From: Candidatus Obscuribacterales bacterium
GTDB taxonomy: Bacteria > Cyanobacteriota > Vampirovibrionia > Obscuribacterales > Obscuribacteraceae
Assembly: GCA_019745415.1 (NCBI GenBank)
Contig: JAIETF010000008.1
Location: 62,001-126,000, forward strand
Direction: 5' to 3'
Length of the DNA: 64,000 nucleotides
The translations under genes were made by a program, and so were the position numbers. This document shows positions 24,406-32,161 of this stretch, piece after piece. The notes below the pieces were generated by a model. The model did no database searches. It saw only the letters and a program-made list of their open reading frames with translations, and had not been told where the DNA came from. Position 1 is the stretch's first letter, and each line of letters opens with the position of its first letter.

Positions 24406-25289
24406 AGGGCGTGGTCCGTCACAAGTAAGAGTGCGATAGCGATGCCCACATTTGCTTTGTAGACACGACAGGTGCCGCCGGGAGTGATGAGAGTCTCTTT
24501 TTCAGTCATTCCTCTTTCCGCCAGGTCATGACCGGCTTTTTCCAAATCAGTGACGGCATAGACCGGCAAGAGTCTTGGTAAAGTGTCGCTTTCGACCAAA
24601 AGAATTACCGGCTCTTGTGGCAGGCTGACGGCTCGATAGCGTTTACCTGCTGAATCTAGGGCCCAATCAATTTTGCCGCCCATCGTCCTCGTATAAAGAA
24701 AAAGGTCGTTGTCGAAACTGGTGGTTGTATGTACTAGATAGATCAAGCGTTGAAACAAGCCGGAATTGGCTGAATGCGAATGTCTCACCAGGCGAGTGCT
24801 GGTGCTGTCGCCTGGTCGGCGACTCTGCATAGGCGCCGCTCCAGTCGACTGTCCTGCTGAGAGATTACCCGAAGTATTAGGAGAAGAATTAGGAGGGCTC
24901 TGCTGCGAGCCCGGCTGGGAGCTTGGGTAAGCGCTGCGGGTATTGACCATGGTGGCGGAGTTACCTGCAGGATTGCGATTATCGCCCGGTCCCTGGGACT
25001 GTTTACGTCTTCTTTCCATCGATAGAACCAGCATCATCTCGGTAGTTCGTTGCTTGAACTCCATGGCTGCTTCGATTCGTCCCAGTGCTTCAATCTCTTT
25101 CGAAAGTTTCTGAAGTTCGCCAGCCACTTCTTTCTGATTTTCACCATGTCTAGCTTCCATCGCCACAACAATAGTCTTGAAGTTTTCGTGGGCCCTTTCA
25201 CTGTTAGGATTTTCCAGCGCTTCCAGCGCCAGTCTCAGGGCTTCCGGCCCTGTCAGTATGCTTGGACTGTTGGATTCGCCTTCCATCAT
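24402..25289 (-). CDS. Unknown protein with helical N-terminus and VOC-like C-terminus
   Basis: The 295-residue protein has three parts. An alpha-helical N-terminus (about 15-95, TPR/coiled-coil-like) is followed by a low-complexity Ser/Pro/Gln/Asn-rich linker (about 98-170). The C-terminal domain (about 180-295) shows the beta-alpha pattern of glyoxalase/bleomycin-resistance (VOC) proteins: LIYLVHTTTSFDNDLFLYTR, then PVYAVTDLEKAGHDLAERGM. Metal ligands of VOC enzymes are not evident, so activity is uncertain. It is translationally coupled at both ends (ATGA with the ABC-F gene upstream and with the glutaminase downstream), which ties it to that operon. Confidence 0.55.
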   Translation of the reverse strand: MMEGESNSPSILTGPEALRLALEALENPNSERAHENFKTIVVAMEARHGENQKEVAGELQKLSKEIEALGRIEAAMEFKQRTTEMMLVLSMERRRKQSQGPGDNRNPAGNSATMVNTRSAYPSSQPGSQQSPPNSSPNTSGNLSAGQSTGAAPMQSRRPGDSTSTRLVRHSHSANSGLFQRLIYLVHTTTSFDNDLFLYTRTMGGKIDWALDSAGKRYRAVSLPQEPVILLVESDTLPRLLPVYAVTDLEKAGHDLAERGMTEKETLITPGGTCRVYKANVGIAIALLLVTDHAL

Positions 25290-26890
25290 CTGGGCCTACG
25301 TGCCAGTTCTTTCTGGGGATAATCTTGCAAGTATTCTTCGTATGTGCCGGCGAAATTGATCAGCCCATCTTCTTTGAATGCAAGTATGCGCGTCGCCACA
25401 TTTGATACCAGATCGCGGTCATGAGTTACTACAAAGACCGTACCGGGAAACTGCGCAAGACCTTCGCCCAGTGCCGATACTGCTTCAAGATCGAGGTGGT
25501 TGGTCGGTTCATCGAATATGAGAACCGGATTTTTAAGCATCATCATACGCGACATGAGCAAGCGTGCCGCCTCGCCGCCTGATAAAGCATCGGTGGCCTT
25601 TAGGCTCTCGTCTCCAGAGAAGAGCATGCGACCTAGAACACCTCTGACATATTGCTGACCTTCATCTACCATAAACTGCATGAGCCAATCCAGAACTGTG
25701 CTGCCAGGCTTGATTTCTTCATGATAGTCTTGGGGATAATAGCTCCAGCTGGCGGAATCGGTCCATTTGATTGTGCCTTCGTCCGGCGCAATCTCACCTA
25801 TGAGGGTGCGCAGCAATGTAGTTTTTCCGACACCGTTGGCGCCTATGATTGCCACTTTGTCGCCGCGCATTACTTCTAGATCTAGACCTTGGAAAAGTGG
25901 CTTGCCATCAAACCCTTTACTTAGGCCCCTAACGATTAGTACTTCTTTGCCTGATGGTTTTTCTTGCTCGAAGCGAATAAAGGGGCGCTGAATATTCGAC
26001 TTTTTCAGCTCTTGGGGAGCCAGTCTGGCAATTTCTTTCTTGCGCGATTGTACCTGAGAGGAGCGCTGACCGGCGGCAAATCTAGCAACAAATTCCTGTA
26101 ATTGAGCTATTTTCTTTGCCTTGTCTCTATTTGCCGATTCGATTGTTTGTCTGGCCTGCACTTTCTGCGCCACCATATCGTCATAGTTGCCGGTATAGAT
26201 GATAACTGTGTCGTAGTCTATATCAGCGATATGGGTGGTGACTGCGTTAAGAAAATGTCTATCGTGTGAAATTACCACCAAGGTTCCTTCATAGGTGCAA
26301 AGAAATTCTTCCAACCAGTGAATTGAATCAAGATCGAGGTGGTTTGTCGGTTCGTCCAATAGCAATGCTTGCGGTTCGCCAAATAGGGCTTGCGCCAGCA
26401 AAACTCTAAATTTGTAATCGGTAGGCAGCGATTTCATCAGGTCTTCATGTTTGTCATCGGCTAGCCCTATACCGCGCAAGATCTCAGCTGCTTCTATTTC
26501 AGCGCTATAGCCGTTCTCGTCGGCAATTATCACTTCCAACTCGCCTAGGCGATTCATCTCTTCTTCGCTTAGATTTTCCTTGGCGCAAAGATTGTCTCTC
26601 TCTTGGAAGGCTTGCCAAAGAATCTCATTGCCCATGACTACCGTGTCAATAATTCTTTCGTTGTCAAAGGCGAACTGGTCTTGCTTGAGAACTCCCACCT
26701 TGGCCGGTCTGCTAACCGTGCCGGCATTGGACGGCTCTACCTCGCCGGTCAAGATTTTCATAAAGGTCGATTTACCGGCTCCGTTTGGTCCGGTTAGTCC
26801 ATAGCGATTGCCGGGGGTGAATTTGACCGAGACGTTGTCAAATAAAGTGCGGGTTCCAAAACCCTTTGAAACTTGATTAACTATGATCAC
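25286..26890 (-). CDS. ABC-F ATPase, YbiT-type ribosome factor
   Basis: The 534-residue protein has two ATP-binding cassettes without membrane segments. Walker A motifs are GPNGAGKST and GANGVGKTT, the signature of the second cassette is LSGGEAARLL, and Walker B motifs are ALLLDEPTNHLDL and LIFDEPTNHLDL. A charged linker lies between the cassettes. Opening residues VSKGFGTRTLFDNVSVKF, plus KVGVLKQDQFAF, match the YbiT branch of ABC-F translation factors. These act on the ribosome exit site rather than transporting solutes. It sits 28 nt after the MFS gene and overlaps the VOC-like gene, so it belongs to a four-gene operon. Confidence 0.85.
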   Translation of the reverse strand: MIIVNQVSKGFGTRTLFDNVSVKFTPGNRYGLTGPNGAGKSTFMKILTGEVEPSNAGTVSRPAKVGVLKQDQFAFDNERIIDTVVMGNEILWQAFQERDNLCAKENLSEEEMNRLGELEVIIADENGYSAEIEAAEILRGIGLADDKHEDLMKSLPTDYKFRVLLAQALFGEPQALLLDEPTNHLDLDSIHWLEEFLCTYEGTLVVISHDRHFLNAVTTHIADIDYDTVIIYTGNYDDMVAQKVQARQTIESANRDKAKKIAQLQEFVARFAAGQRSSQVQSRKKEIARLAPQELKKSNIQRPFIRFEQEKPSGKEVLIVRGLSKGFDGKPLFQGLDLEVMRGDKVAIIGANGVGKTTLLRTLIGEIAPDEGTIKWTDSASWSYYPQDYHEEIKPGSTVLDWLMQFMVDEGQQYVRGVLGRMLFSGDESLKATDALSGGEAARLLMSRMMMLKNPVLIFDEPTNHLDLEAVSALGEGLAQFPGTVFVVTHDRDLVSNVATRILAFKEDGLINFAGTYEEYLQDYPQKELARRPR

Positions 26891-26918
26891 GATATTGATA
26901 CCAAAGAAAGAATCTGGA

Positions 26919-28190
26919 TTATAACTCTACTTTTTGGTATTTCTTGTTATTGGAAAGAAAGATGAGATAAGCGATAGCCAATGTAGCCGACAGGGCGGTG
27001 ATGGACTGCATGGTCAAGCCGATCGAGCTATGAGCCATTATCTGTCCGGCTAAACCAGGCATAATGATACCGCCCACGGCACCAGAGCTGATGGCATAAG
27101 AAGTATATTTTGAGACCAGGGGCGGTCGATTGTTCACAAGAGCCGCAGTTTGGGCGATGATTTGCGGAAAAATAGGACCAAAACCGAAGCCGATCATAAA
27201 TGAGGTAATCAGGCAAACAAGTTCAATATTAACCGGAAGGCTCGGTTGTATAAGATTGAGCACGAGGAAGGAGCCAAACATTGTGCTCAAAGCGGCCAGA
27301 GTCACTTGCTCGTTCTTGAAAATTTTGGATGCCTTGATTGACAAAAGTCTACCGCTGGTGAGACCGACAAAAAGGCAAGTAACAGCAAGAGAACAAGCTT
27401 GGGCTGAAAGCTTTTGATTGTCTTGCATATAAGTAAAGAGCCATGTGGCAGTGGCTGTCTCTGTGCCCACATATAGGAAGACTACCAAGCAAACTAAGAC
27501 CAAGGGTAAGGTCACTATTCGACTTTCGGTCAAGGTTACTGGTAAAGGCAAGGTCTTGTCAGCTTCGCTTTCTTCATCTTGGCTCTCATCTGAAAGCCCG
27601 CTTAGCTTCTTCAGTTTTATTGAAGTGAGGGCAGCCAAAAAAGCTGAAACTAGAAAGACAAAAAGATAATTGCCGCCTTTGTCGGCACCACTCAGCTGCA
27701 CTATCTGTGGTGCAAGCAAGGCGCCGATGCCGTAATAGATATTGAGTTTGCTAAGAGCTGAGGCGGCATGCTCTTTGAAGTATCTGAGAATGGCGACATG
27801 GCCGGCTATGCTATTCAGTCCGGTACCCAGTCCCACCAAAAGGGACGAAATCAGAATAGCTGGTAGACCTTTTGCTAGACCAAGAAAGACCATGCCCGAA
27901 GCCAGAAGCAGGCTGCCTATGATGAGAGCTTTTTGTCCGCCCATGAGGCTCAGTATTTTCGGACCGCTCAGTTGTGATATGAAACAGCCGGCGCAAAGAA
28001 AACTAACTAGATAGCCGACCTGGGAAAGGGGCAGATTCTGAAACTTAGCTATTGACGGTATGAGTGGACCAAGCCAACCACCGTTCAAGCCCGCCACAAA
28101 AGTAAGAAAGCCTGCGCAAGCGGCGAGCCCGGTTTTCAGGCCTTCATCTTTTCTGTCCGGGGTATTGGTTTGGGCTGTCAAAGTTTGCAC
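26919..28190 (-). CDS. Major facilitator superfamily transporter
   Basis: The 423-residue protein has about 12 hydrophobic helices with a long charged loop in the middle (SDESQDEESEADK), and an MFS-like loop-2/3 region (SGPKILSLMGGQKALIIGS). It resembles MFS permeases of the FucP/sugar or YbjJ-like group. The substrate is unknown. The start at 28190 is a GTG without a clear ribosome binding site. It is the first gene of the MFS/ABC-F/VOC-like/glutaminase operon. Confidence 0.82.
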   Translation of the reverse strand: MQTLTAQTNTPDRKDEGLKTGLAACAGFLTFVAGLNGGWLGPLIPSIAKFQNLPLSQVGYLVSFLCAGCFISQLSGPKILSLMGGQKALIIGSLLLASGMVFLGLAKGLPAILISSLLVGLGTGLNSIAGHVAILRYFKEHAASALSKLNIYYGIGALLAPQIVQLSGADKGGNYLFVFLVSAFLAALTSIKLKKLSGLSDESQDEESEADKTLPLPVTLTESRIVTLPLVLVCLVVFLYVGTETATATWLFTYMQDNQKLSAQACSLAVTCLFVGLTSGRLLSIKASKIFKNEQVTLAALSTMFGSFLVLNLIQPSLPVNIELVCLITSFMIGFGFGPIFPQIIAQTAALVNNRPPLVSKYTSYAISSGAVGGIIMPGLAGQIMAHSSIGLTMQSITALSATLAIAYLIFLSNNKKYQKVEL

Positions 28191-28370
28191 AGGGTTGCCG
28201 TGAACAAGGTAGAGTGTGCGGGCGTTTTACTCGGATAATTCTCTCTACTGACCGGCTACAAATTTGAGAATCTTTTTTGAGAAGAAACAGCATCGAGAGG
28301 CGGTCAGCATCAGTCTAAAGAAGGTTTCAGAGTAAAGCCTTGCCGTAGGAACCTAATTCTTCCATGTTTA

Positions 28371-28390
28371 AGCGGCTCCTTTAAGCCGCT
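28371..28390. terminator. Hairpin between DUF2252 and MFS genes
   Basis: AGCGGCT (28371-28377) and AGCCGCT (28384-28390) form a seven-pair stem around CCTTTA, with a further outer pairing TCTTCCA / TGGAAGA (about 28358-28364 and 28397-28403). It lies downstream of the minus-strand DUF2252 gene, 45 nt past its stop, and probably ends its transcript. No T-run follows. The rest of the 242-bp gap 28191-28432 shows no gene. Confidence 0.4.
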
Positions 28391-28432
28391 CTAGGCTGGA
28401 AGAGATTATTTGTTACCTCTTTTAAGATTAGA

Positions 28433-29845
28433 CTAAAGTCCCAAGTCTTCGGCCACTGGCAGGCGTCCCGATTTGCATGCCCTGGCAAAAAGTTCGTAGT
28501 CTTCTTCCGCCTGATTGGCGTATAAAACGGCGAAACTGCCAACTGCCTCGTCAAAGGTGCACTCTTCCGATAAATAGCCGCTGATCACTGCCGCGTCTCC
28601 CGATCTGGCGTGGGCCCTGGCCAACACTGTTCCCATAATCTCGGCAATTTCGATCATTCGCGGACCATCCCAGAGATCGGGCTCCAGTTTCACCTTACCG
28701 TCTCTGAGCTGTCTCAAATAGAAGTGTCTGCCGTCTCCGAACTTGGTCCAACCAAGGAAGATATCGCTTGCCGATTGAATGATTCTCTGACCGGCAACTA
28801 CTCTCTGCCCATGGTTCTCAAATTCGCTCTTGCCGCAATAAGGCTCCAAGACCGAGGCTCGCGCTTCTTTTAATTGCAAGATCAAAGGCTCGGTATCAGG
28901 CGCCAGCATCAAAGCCACAGCACAACAGGTGCCGACCGAGCCGACGCCAACTACTTTGATGGCCACGTCGGAGAGCTTATAGCGGTCGAATAGTCGCTGC
29001 TTATCATCTTGCAGGCTCTGTCTGTAGATGGCAAAAGCATCGAGCGTATCCTGTCTGAACTTTTCCGATTCCTCACCCTTCAAGTGATAGAGGGCCGGTG
29101 GGCTATCTTTGAAGATATAGCGTCCATCGTGCAGTTCAGACATCTTGGGGAAATAGTGTCCCTGGATGGTTCTTTTGATTGCTTTTTCGGTCTTTGCCTT
29201 GATCTTCTTCTGCAATTCAGGATCGGACGTTTTCTCGATCACTGCCTCCCAGTCGATACGGTCATACCATATATCTAGGATACTTTTCTTGGAATACTCA
29301 AGCATTTTCTTGCGATAAGAGCGTGCCACCGCTTCGGCGGCACCCTGGGCGTACTTGTCCTTCAGTCCGTTATCGCGCACCGCTAGGACAAAGCTCACCG
29401 CCAGACGCTTTATGTCCCATTCCCAGGGTGCCGGTAGGGTTTCATCAAAATCATTAAGGTCGAAGATGATGTTTCTCTCGGGAGTGGCGAAAGCGCCGAA
29501 ATTGAGCATATGGCAATCACCGCAAGCCTGCACTCGCACACCGGTGGTCGGCGTATGCGAGAGGTCGTATGCCATAATCGCCGCTGTGCCCCTATAAAAG
29601 GTAAAGGGCGAGATGAGCATCCTACCCCAGCGCAGGGGGGCAAGCTCTTGAATGCGTCCCTCGTGGGTCTTTTCAATAATGTCTACCGGGTCTGGTCTGT
29701 TTTCCGGCTTTAGCCATTTCGCATGGGATGCATGCGGTATCGCCTCGTGCAAGATTCTGCCGCGGTCTCGGCGGTCATCTCTTGGTGAAATTGTATTGTC
29801 ATGCAAAGATGCAAGACTGGCGCCCTTTTTCTCTTCCCCGTCCAC
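28433..29845 (-). CDS. DUF2252 family protein
   Basis: The 470-residue protein matches DUF2252: ACGDCHMLNFGAFATPE, IIFDLNDFDETLPAPWEWDI near the N-terminus, then VVGVGSVGTCCAVALML and LGWTKFGDGRHFYLRQL further on. The HxNFG and FDxNDFDE motifs resemble kinase-like (APH/protein-kinase-fold) active sites, so a phosphotransferase role is likely in principle but is not known. The start is a GTG preceded by AAAGGGG six bases upstream. It is divergent from the kinase gene at 29951. Confidence 0.85.
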   Translation of the reverse strand: MDGEEKKGASLASLHDNTISPRDDRRDRGRILHEAIPHASHAKWLKPENRPDPVDIIEKTHEGRIQELAPLRWGRMLISPFTFYRGTAAIMAYDLSHTPTTGVRVQACGDCHMLNFGAFATPERNIIFDLNDFDETLPAPWEWDIKRLAVSFVLAVRDNGLKDKYAQGAAEAVARSYRKKMLEYSKKSILDIWYDRIDWEAVIEKTSDPELQKKIKAKTEKAIKRTIQGHYFPKMSELHDGRYIFKDSPPALYHLKGEESEKFRQDTLDAFAIYRQSLQDDKQRLFDRYKLSDVAIKVVGVGSVGTCCAVALMLAPDTEPLILQLKEARASVLEPYCGKSEFENHGQRVVAGQRIIQSASDIFLGWTKFGDGRHFYLRQLRDGKVKLEPDLWDGPRMIEIAEIMGTVLARAHARSGDAAVISGYLSEECTFDEAVGSFAVLYANQAEEDYELFARACKSGRLPVAEDLGL

Positions 29846-29950
29846 AAATTGCCCCTTTCCAATAACCGCACTATCTGCCGGTAAGCTACAATAAAAATCT
29901 TCCCAGTCTTGAGCCTTTATTACCCCTGACCGGCAAAATCAAAAAACAGG

Positions 29951-32158
29951 ATGCCATCTTCCAGTGTACAGAAAAAAGTCTGCCTGACTTGTAATCGTGA
30001 GTACGAGTCGGATATAGCAACTTGTCCGGAGGACGGAACTGTCCTTACCCCTCTTGATAGCGGCTCTCTGGTGGGCACGGTTTTGGGCGGGCGCTATGAA
30101 ATTCTCGATGTCATCGGCGACGGAGCGATGGGGCGGGTCTATTTGGCCAAGCATCAGCTTATGAAGCGCCAGGTGGCGGTGAAGATGATGCATCCCCAGC
30201 TTGTTTCGGGCAAGGCGGCACTTAAACGCTTTCAGAAGGAAGCAGAGCTGGCTTCTTCCTTGAATCATCCAAATATATTGACTGTATATGATTTCGGGGT
30301 GACCGAAGGTGGCAGCCCTTATTTGGTTATGGACTATCTTCAGGGACGTGAACTTCTTCACATTCTTAAAGATGAAAAGACTCTTCCTGTAAAGCGCAGT
30401 CTGCATATTTTTAAACAGGTCTGTACCGGTCTTGGTCATGCCCATGATAAGGGCGTCGTGCACCGCGACCTGAAGCCGAGCAACATCATGCTGGTGCGTC
30501 TTGATGAAGACGATAATTTCGTCAAAATTCTAGACTTTGGTATTGCAAAACAGTTGAACCCTTCAGAAAGTTCTATTGATAATCTTACTCGTACCGGTGA
30601 AGTCTTCGGCACGCCTCATTATATGAGTCCGGAGCAATGCCGAGCCCAAGAGGTCGACGGACGTGCCGATATTTATGCTCTAGGTTGCGTCATGTACCAG
30701 ACCCTGACCGGTGAACTGCCCATAACCGGCGGCGACCTCATCGAATGTCTCTACAAGCATGTCAATGAAATGCCTCGATCTTTCAAGTTTGTCGCGCCCG
30801 ACCTCGAACTTTCGCCCGAATTGGAAGCTCTTGTCTTTAAGGCGATGGCTAAAAACCCCGAAGATCGTTTTCAAACGATGCTCGAATTTAAGGCGGCGAT
30901 GGACATCCTCGAACCGGATAGCTATACCGGAACATTTTCAAGGGTGGATATTCCCGCTCTCAAGATAGAAAGCACTATTGGTGGTGCAACTTTGTCGGCG
31001 CATACCGAGACGGCAAGAGAAAGTCCGGTCGCCGGAACTGCCGAGAGTACCGGCAGTTCCGAAGATAGACAGGATAAATCTGATCAGTCGGCTAAGGCGG
31101 AATCAGAAGCGCAGGATGGGGAACCGACTGCAGTTTCAGCCGCAGCAGCTGATAGGGCACAAGAGGTGACGACGGCTGAAGCGGCTTTGGTTTCGGGCGC
31201 AAACTTGGTGAGCGATGCTCGTCCCCAGTCACAAACCGCAATTAGACGGGCTCTAGATTTGAAGGGCAAGACTAGACTTTTGCTGGCCTTACCGCTGGCG
31301 CTAATTTTCTTGCTGGTAGGTCTTTGGGCCTATAAAGCTTTTGTCGGAGATCAAACCTACAGGGATCTTGAGACCATACTTGCTAAAGCCAGGCGCGAAT
31401 ATGAAGTAGGTAGTTATGCCCAGGCTAAGAAAACAGTGCGGCAGGCTATAAAGTTCGAAGACGACCACAAAATATTCAATTCTTACAGAAGTCGATATTT
31501 GCTTGGACAAATTCAGTACGCTCAGGGTGATTATGATGATGCTGAAGCCAATTTGGAGCGCGCCTACGATCGCATCAAAGCGGTTAGTCCCGGCTCACTA
31601 GAACTGGCCATGGTGGCGGTGCCGCTTGGTAGAGCGAGAGCGGCGTTGAAAGACTTTGCCTCGGCTGAAGGTCCATTGAAAGAAGCTTACGATATTAGAA
31701 CCAACAAGCTGAAAGCTGGAGATCTTCTCATTGCCGATTCTCTGTCTGGGTTAGCCGACTTGAATTTGCGCAGGGGGAAGTTGCAGGATGCTCTAGATGA
31801 ATTGAAAGAAGCCTTGCAAATTACAATTGATAAAGACGGCGAAGGTAGTCTAGCTGCCGCCCAGGCTCGCAATAACTTGGGTCAAGCCTTCCAGCTTTCG
31901 GGCGATTATCCGATGGCCGAGAAACTCTACAAACAGGCTCTGGAGTCAAGACGCCATGCCGGGCAGGCTGCCGCTCCCCTAGTTACAGATAGCTTGCAGT
32001 GCTTGGGCGCTTTGTATTCAGCCACCGGTAGGCGCAAAGAAGCCCTAGCTTGCTATAAAGAAGGGCTTGAGATCGGGCGGACCGTTTTCGATAAAACCGA
32101 TCCGCGCTATGCCGCCTTGCAGGCCCGTTATGGCGAGATGCTCAGCGGCTCACGCTAA
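29951..32158 (+). CDS. Membrane Ser/Thr protein kinase with N-terminal zinc ribbon and C-terminal TPRs
   Basis: The 735-residue protein starts with a small Cys motif (CLTC at 11-14 and TCPEDG at 24-29, a likely zinc ribbon). A Hanks-type kinase domain follows (about 49-320) with a Gly-rich loop GDGAMGRVYLAK, Lys78 in VAVKMM, HRDLKPSN (Asp173) and DFG (Asp195). After a Ser/Ala/Glu-rich linker comes one membrane helix (about 441-461), then TPRs (about 465-730). The kinase should be cytoplasmic and the TPR domain outside, a layout used for sensing. All catalytic residues are present. It is convergent with the TPR-caspase gene, the two stop codons lying four bases apart. Confidence 0.9.
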   Translation: MPSSSVQKKVCLTCNREYESDIATCPEDGTVLTPLDSGSLVGTVLGGRYEILDVIGDGAMGRVYLAKHQLMKRQVAVKMMHPQLVSGKAALKRFQKEAELASSLNHPNILTVYDFGVTEGGSPYLVMDYLQGRELLHILKDEKTLPVKRSLHIFKQVCTGLGHAHDKGVVHRDLKPSNIMLVRLDEDDNFVKILDFGIAKQLNPSESSIDNLTRTGEVFGTPHYMSPEQCRAQEVDGRADIYALGCVMYQTLTGELPITGGDLIECLYKHVNEMPRSFKFVAPDLELSPELEALVFKAMAKNPEDRFQTMLEFKAAMDILEPDSYTGTFSRVDIPALKIESTIGGATLSAHTETARESPVAGTAESTGSSEDRQDKSDQSAKAESEAQDGEPTAVSAAAADRAQEVTTAEAALVSGANLVSDARPQSQTAIRRALDLKGKTRLLLALPLALIFLLVGLWAYKAFVGDQTYRDLETILAKARREYEVGSYAQAKKTVRQAIKFEDDHKIFNSYRSRYLLGQIQYAQGDYDDAEANLERAYDRIKAVSPGSLELAMVAVPLGRARAALKDFASAEGPLKEAYDIRTNKLKAGDLLIADSLSGLADLNLRRGKLQDALDELKEALQITIDKDGEGSLAAAQARNNLGQAFQLSGDYPMAEKLYKQALESRRHAGQAAAPLVTDSLQCLGALYSATGRRKEALACYKEGLEIGRTVFDKTDPRYAALQARYGEMLSGSR

Positions 32159-32161
32159 GTT

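Noticed and set aside
28191..28432. Possible tRNA or riboswitch in the gap before the MFS gene
   Set aside because: Only the terminator-like hairpin at 28371-28390 is visible; no conserved RNA motif.
29939..30463. 174-residue antisense open frame over the kinase gene
   Set aside because: It lies opposite the conserved kinase domain, whose motifs are intact, and has no recognisable domain.
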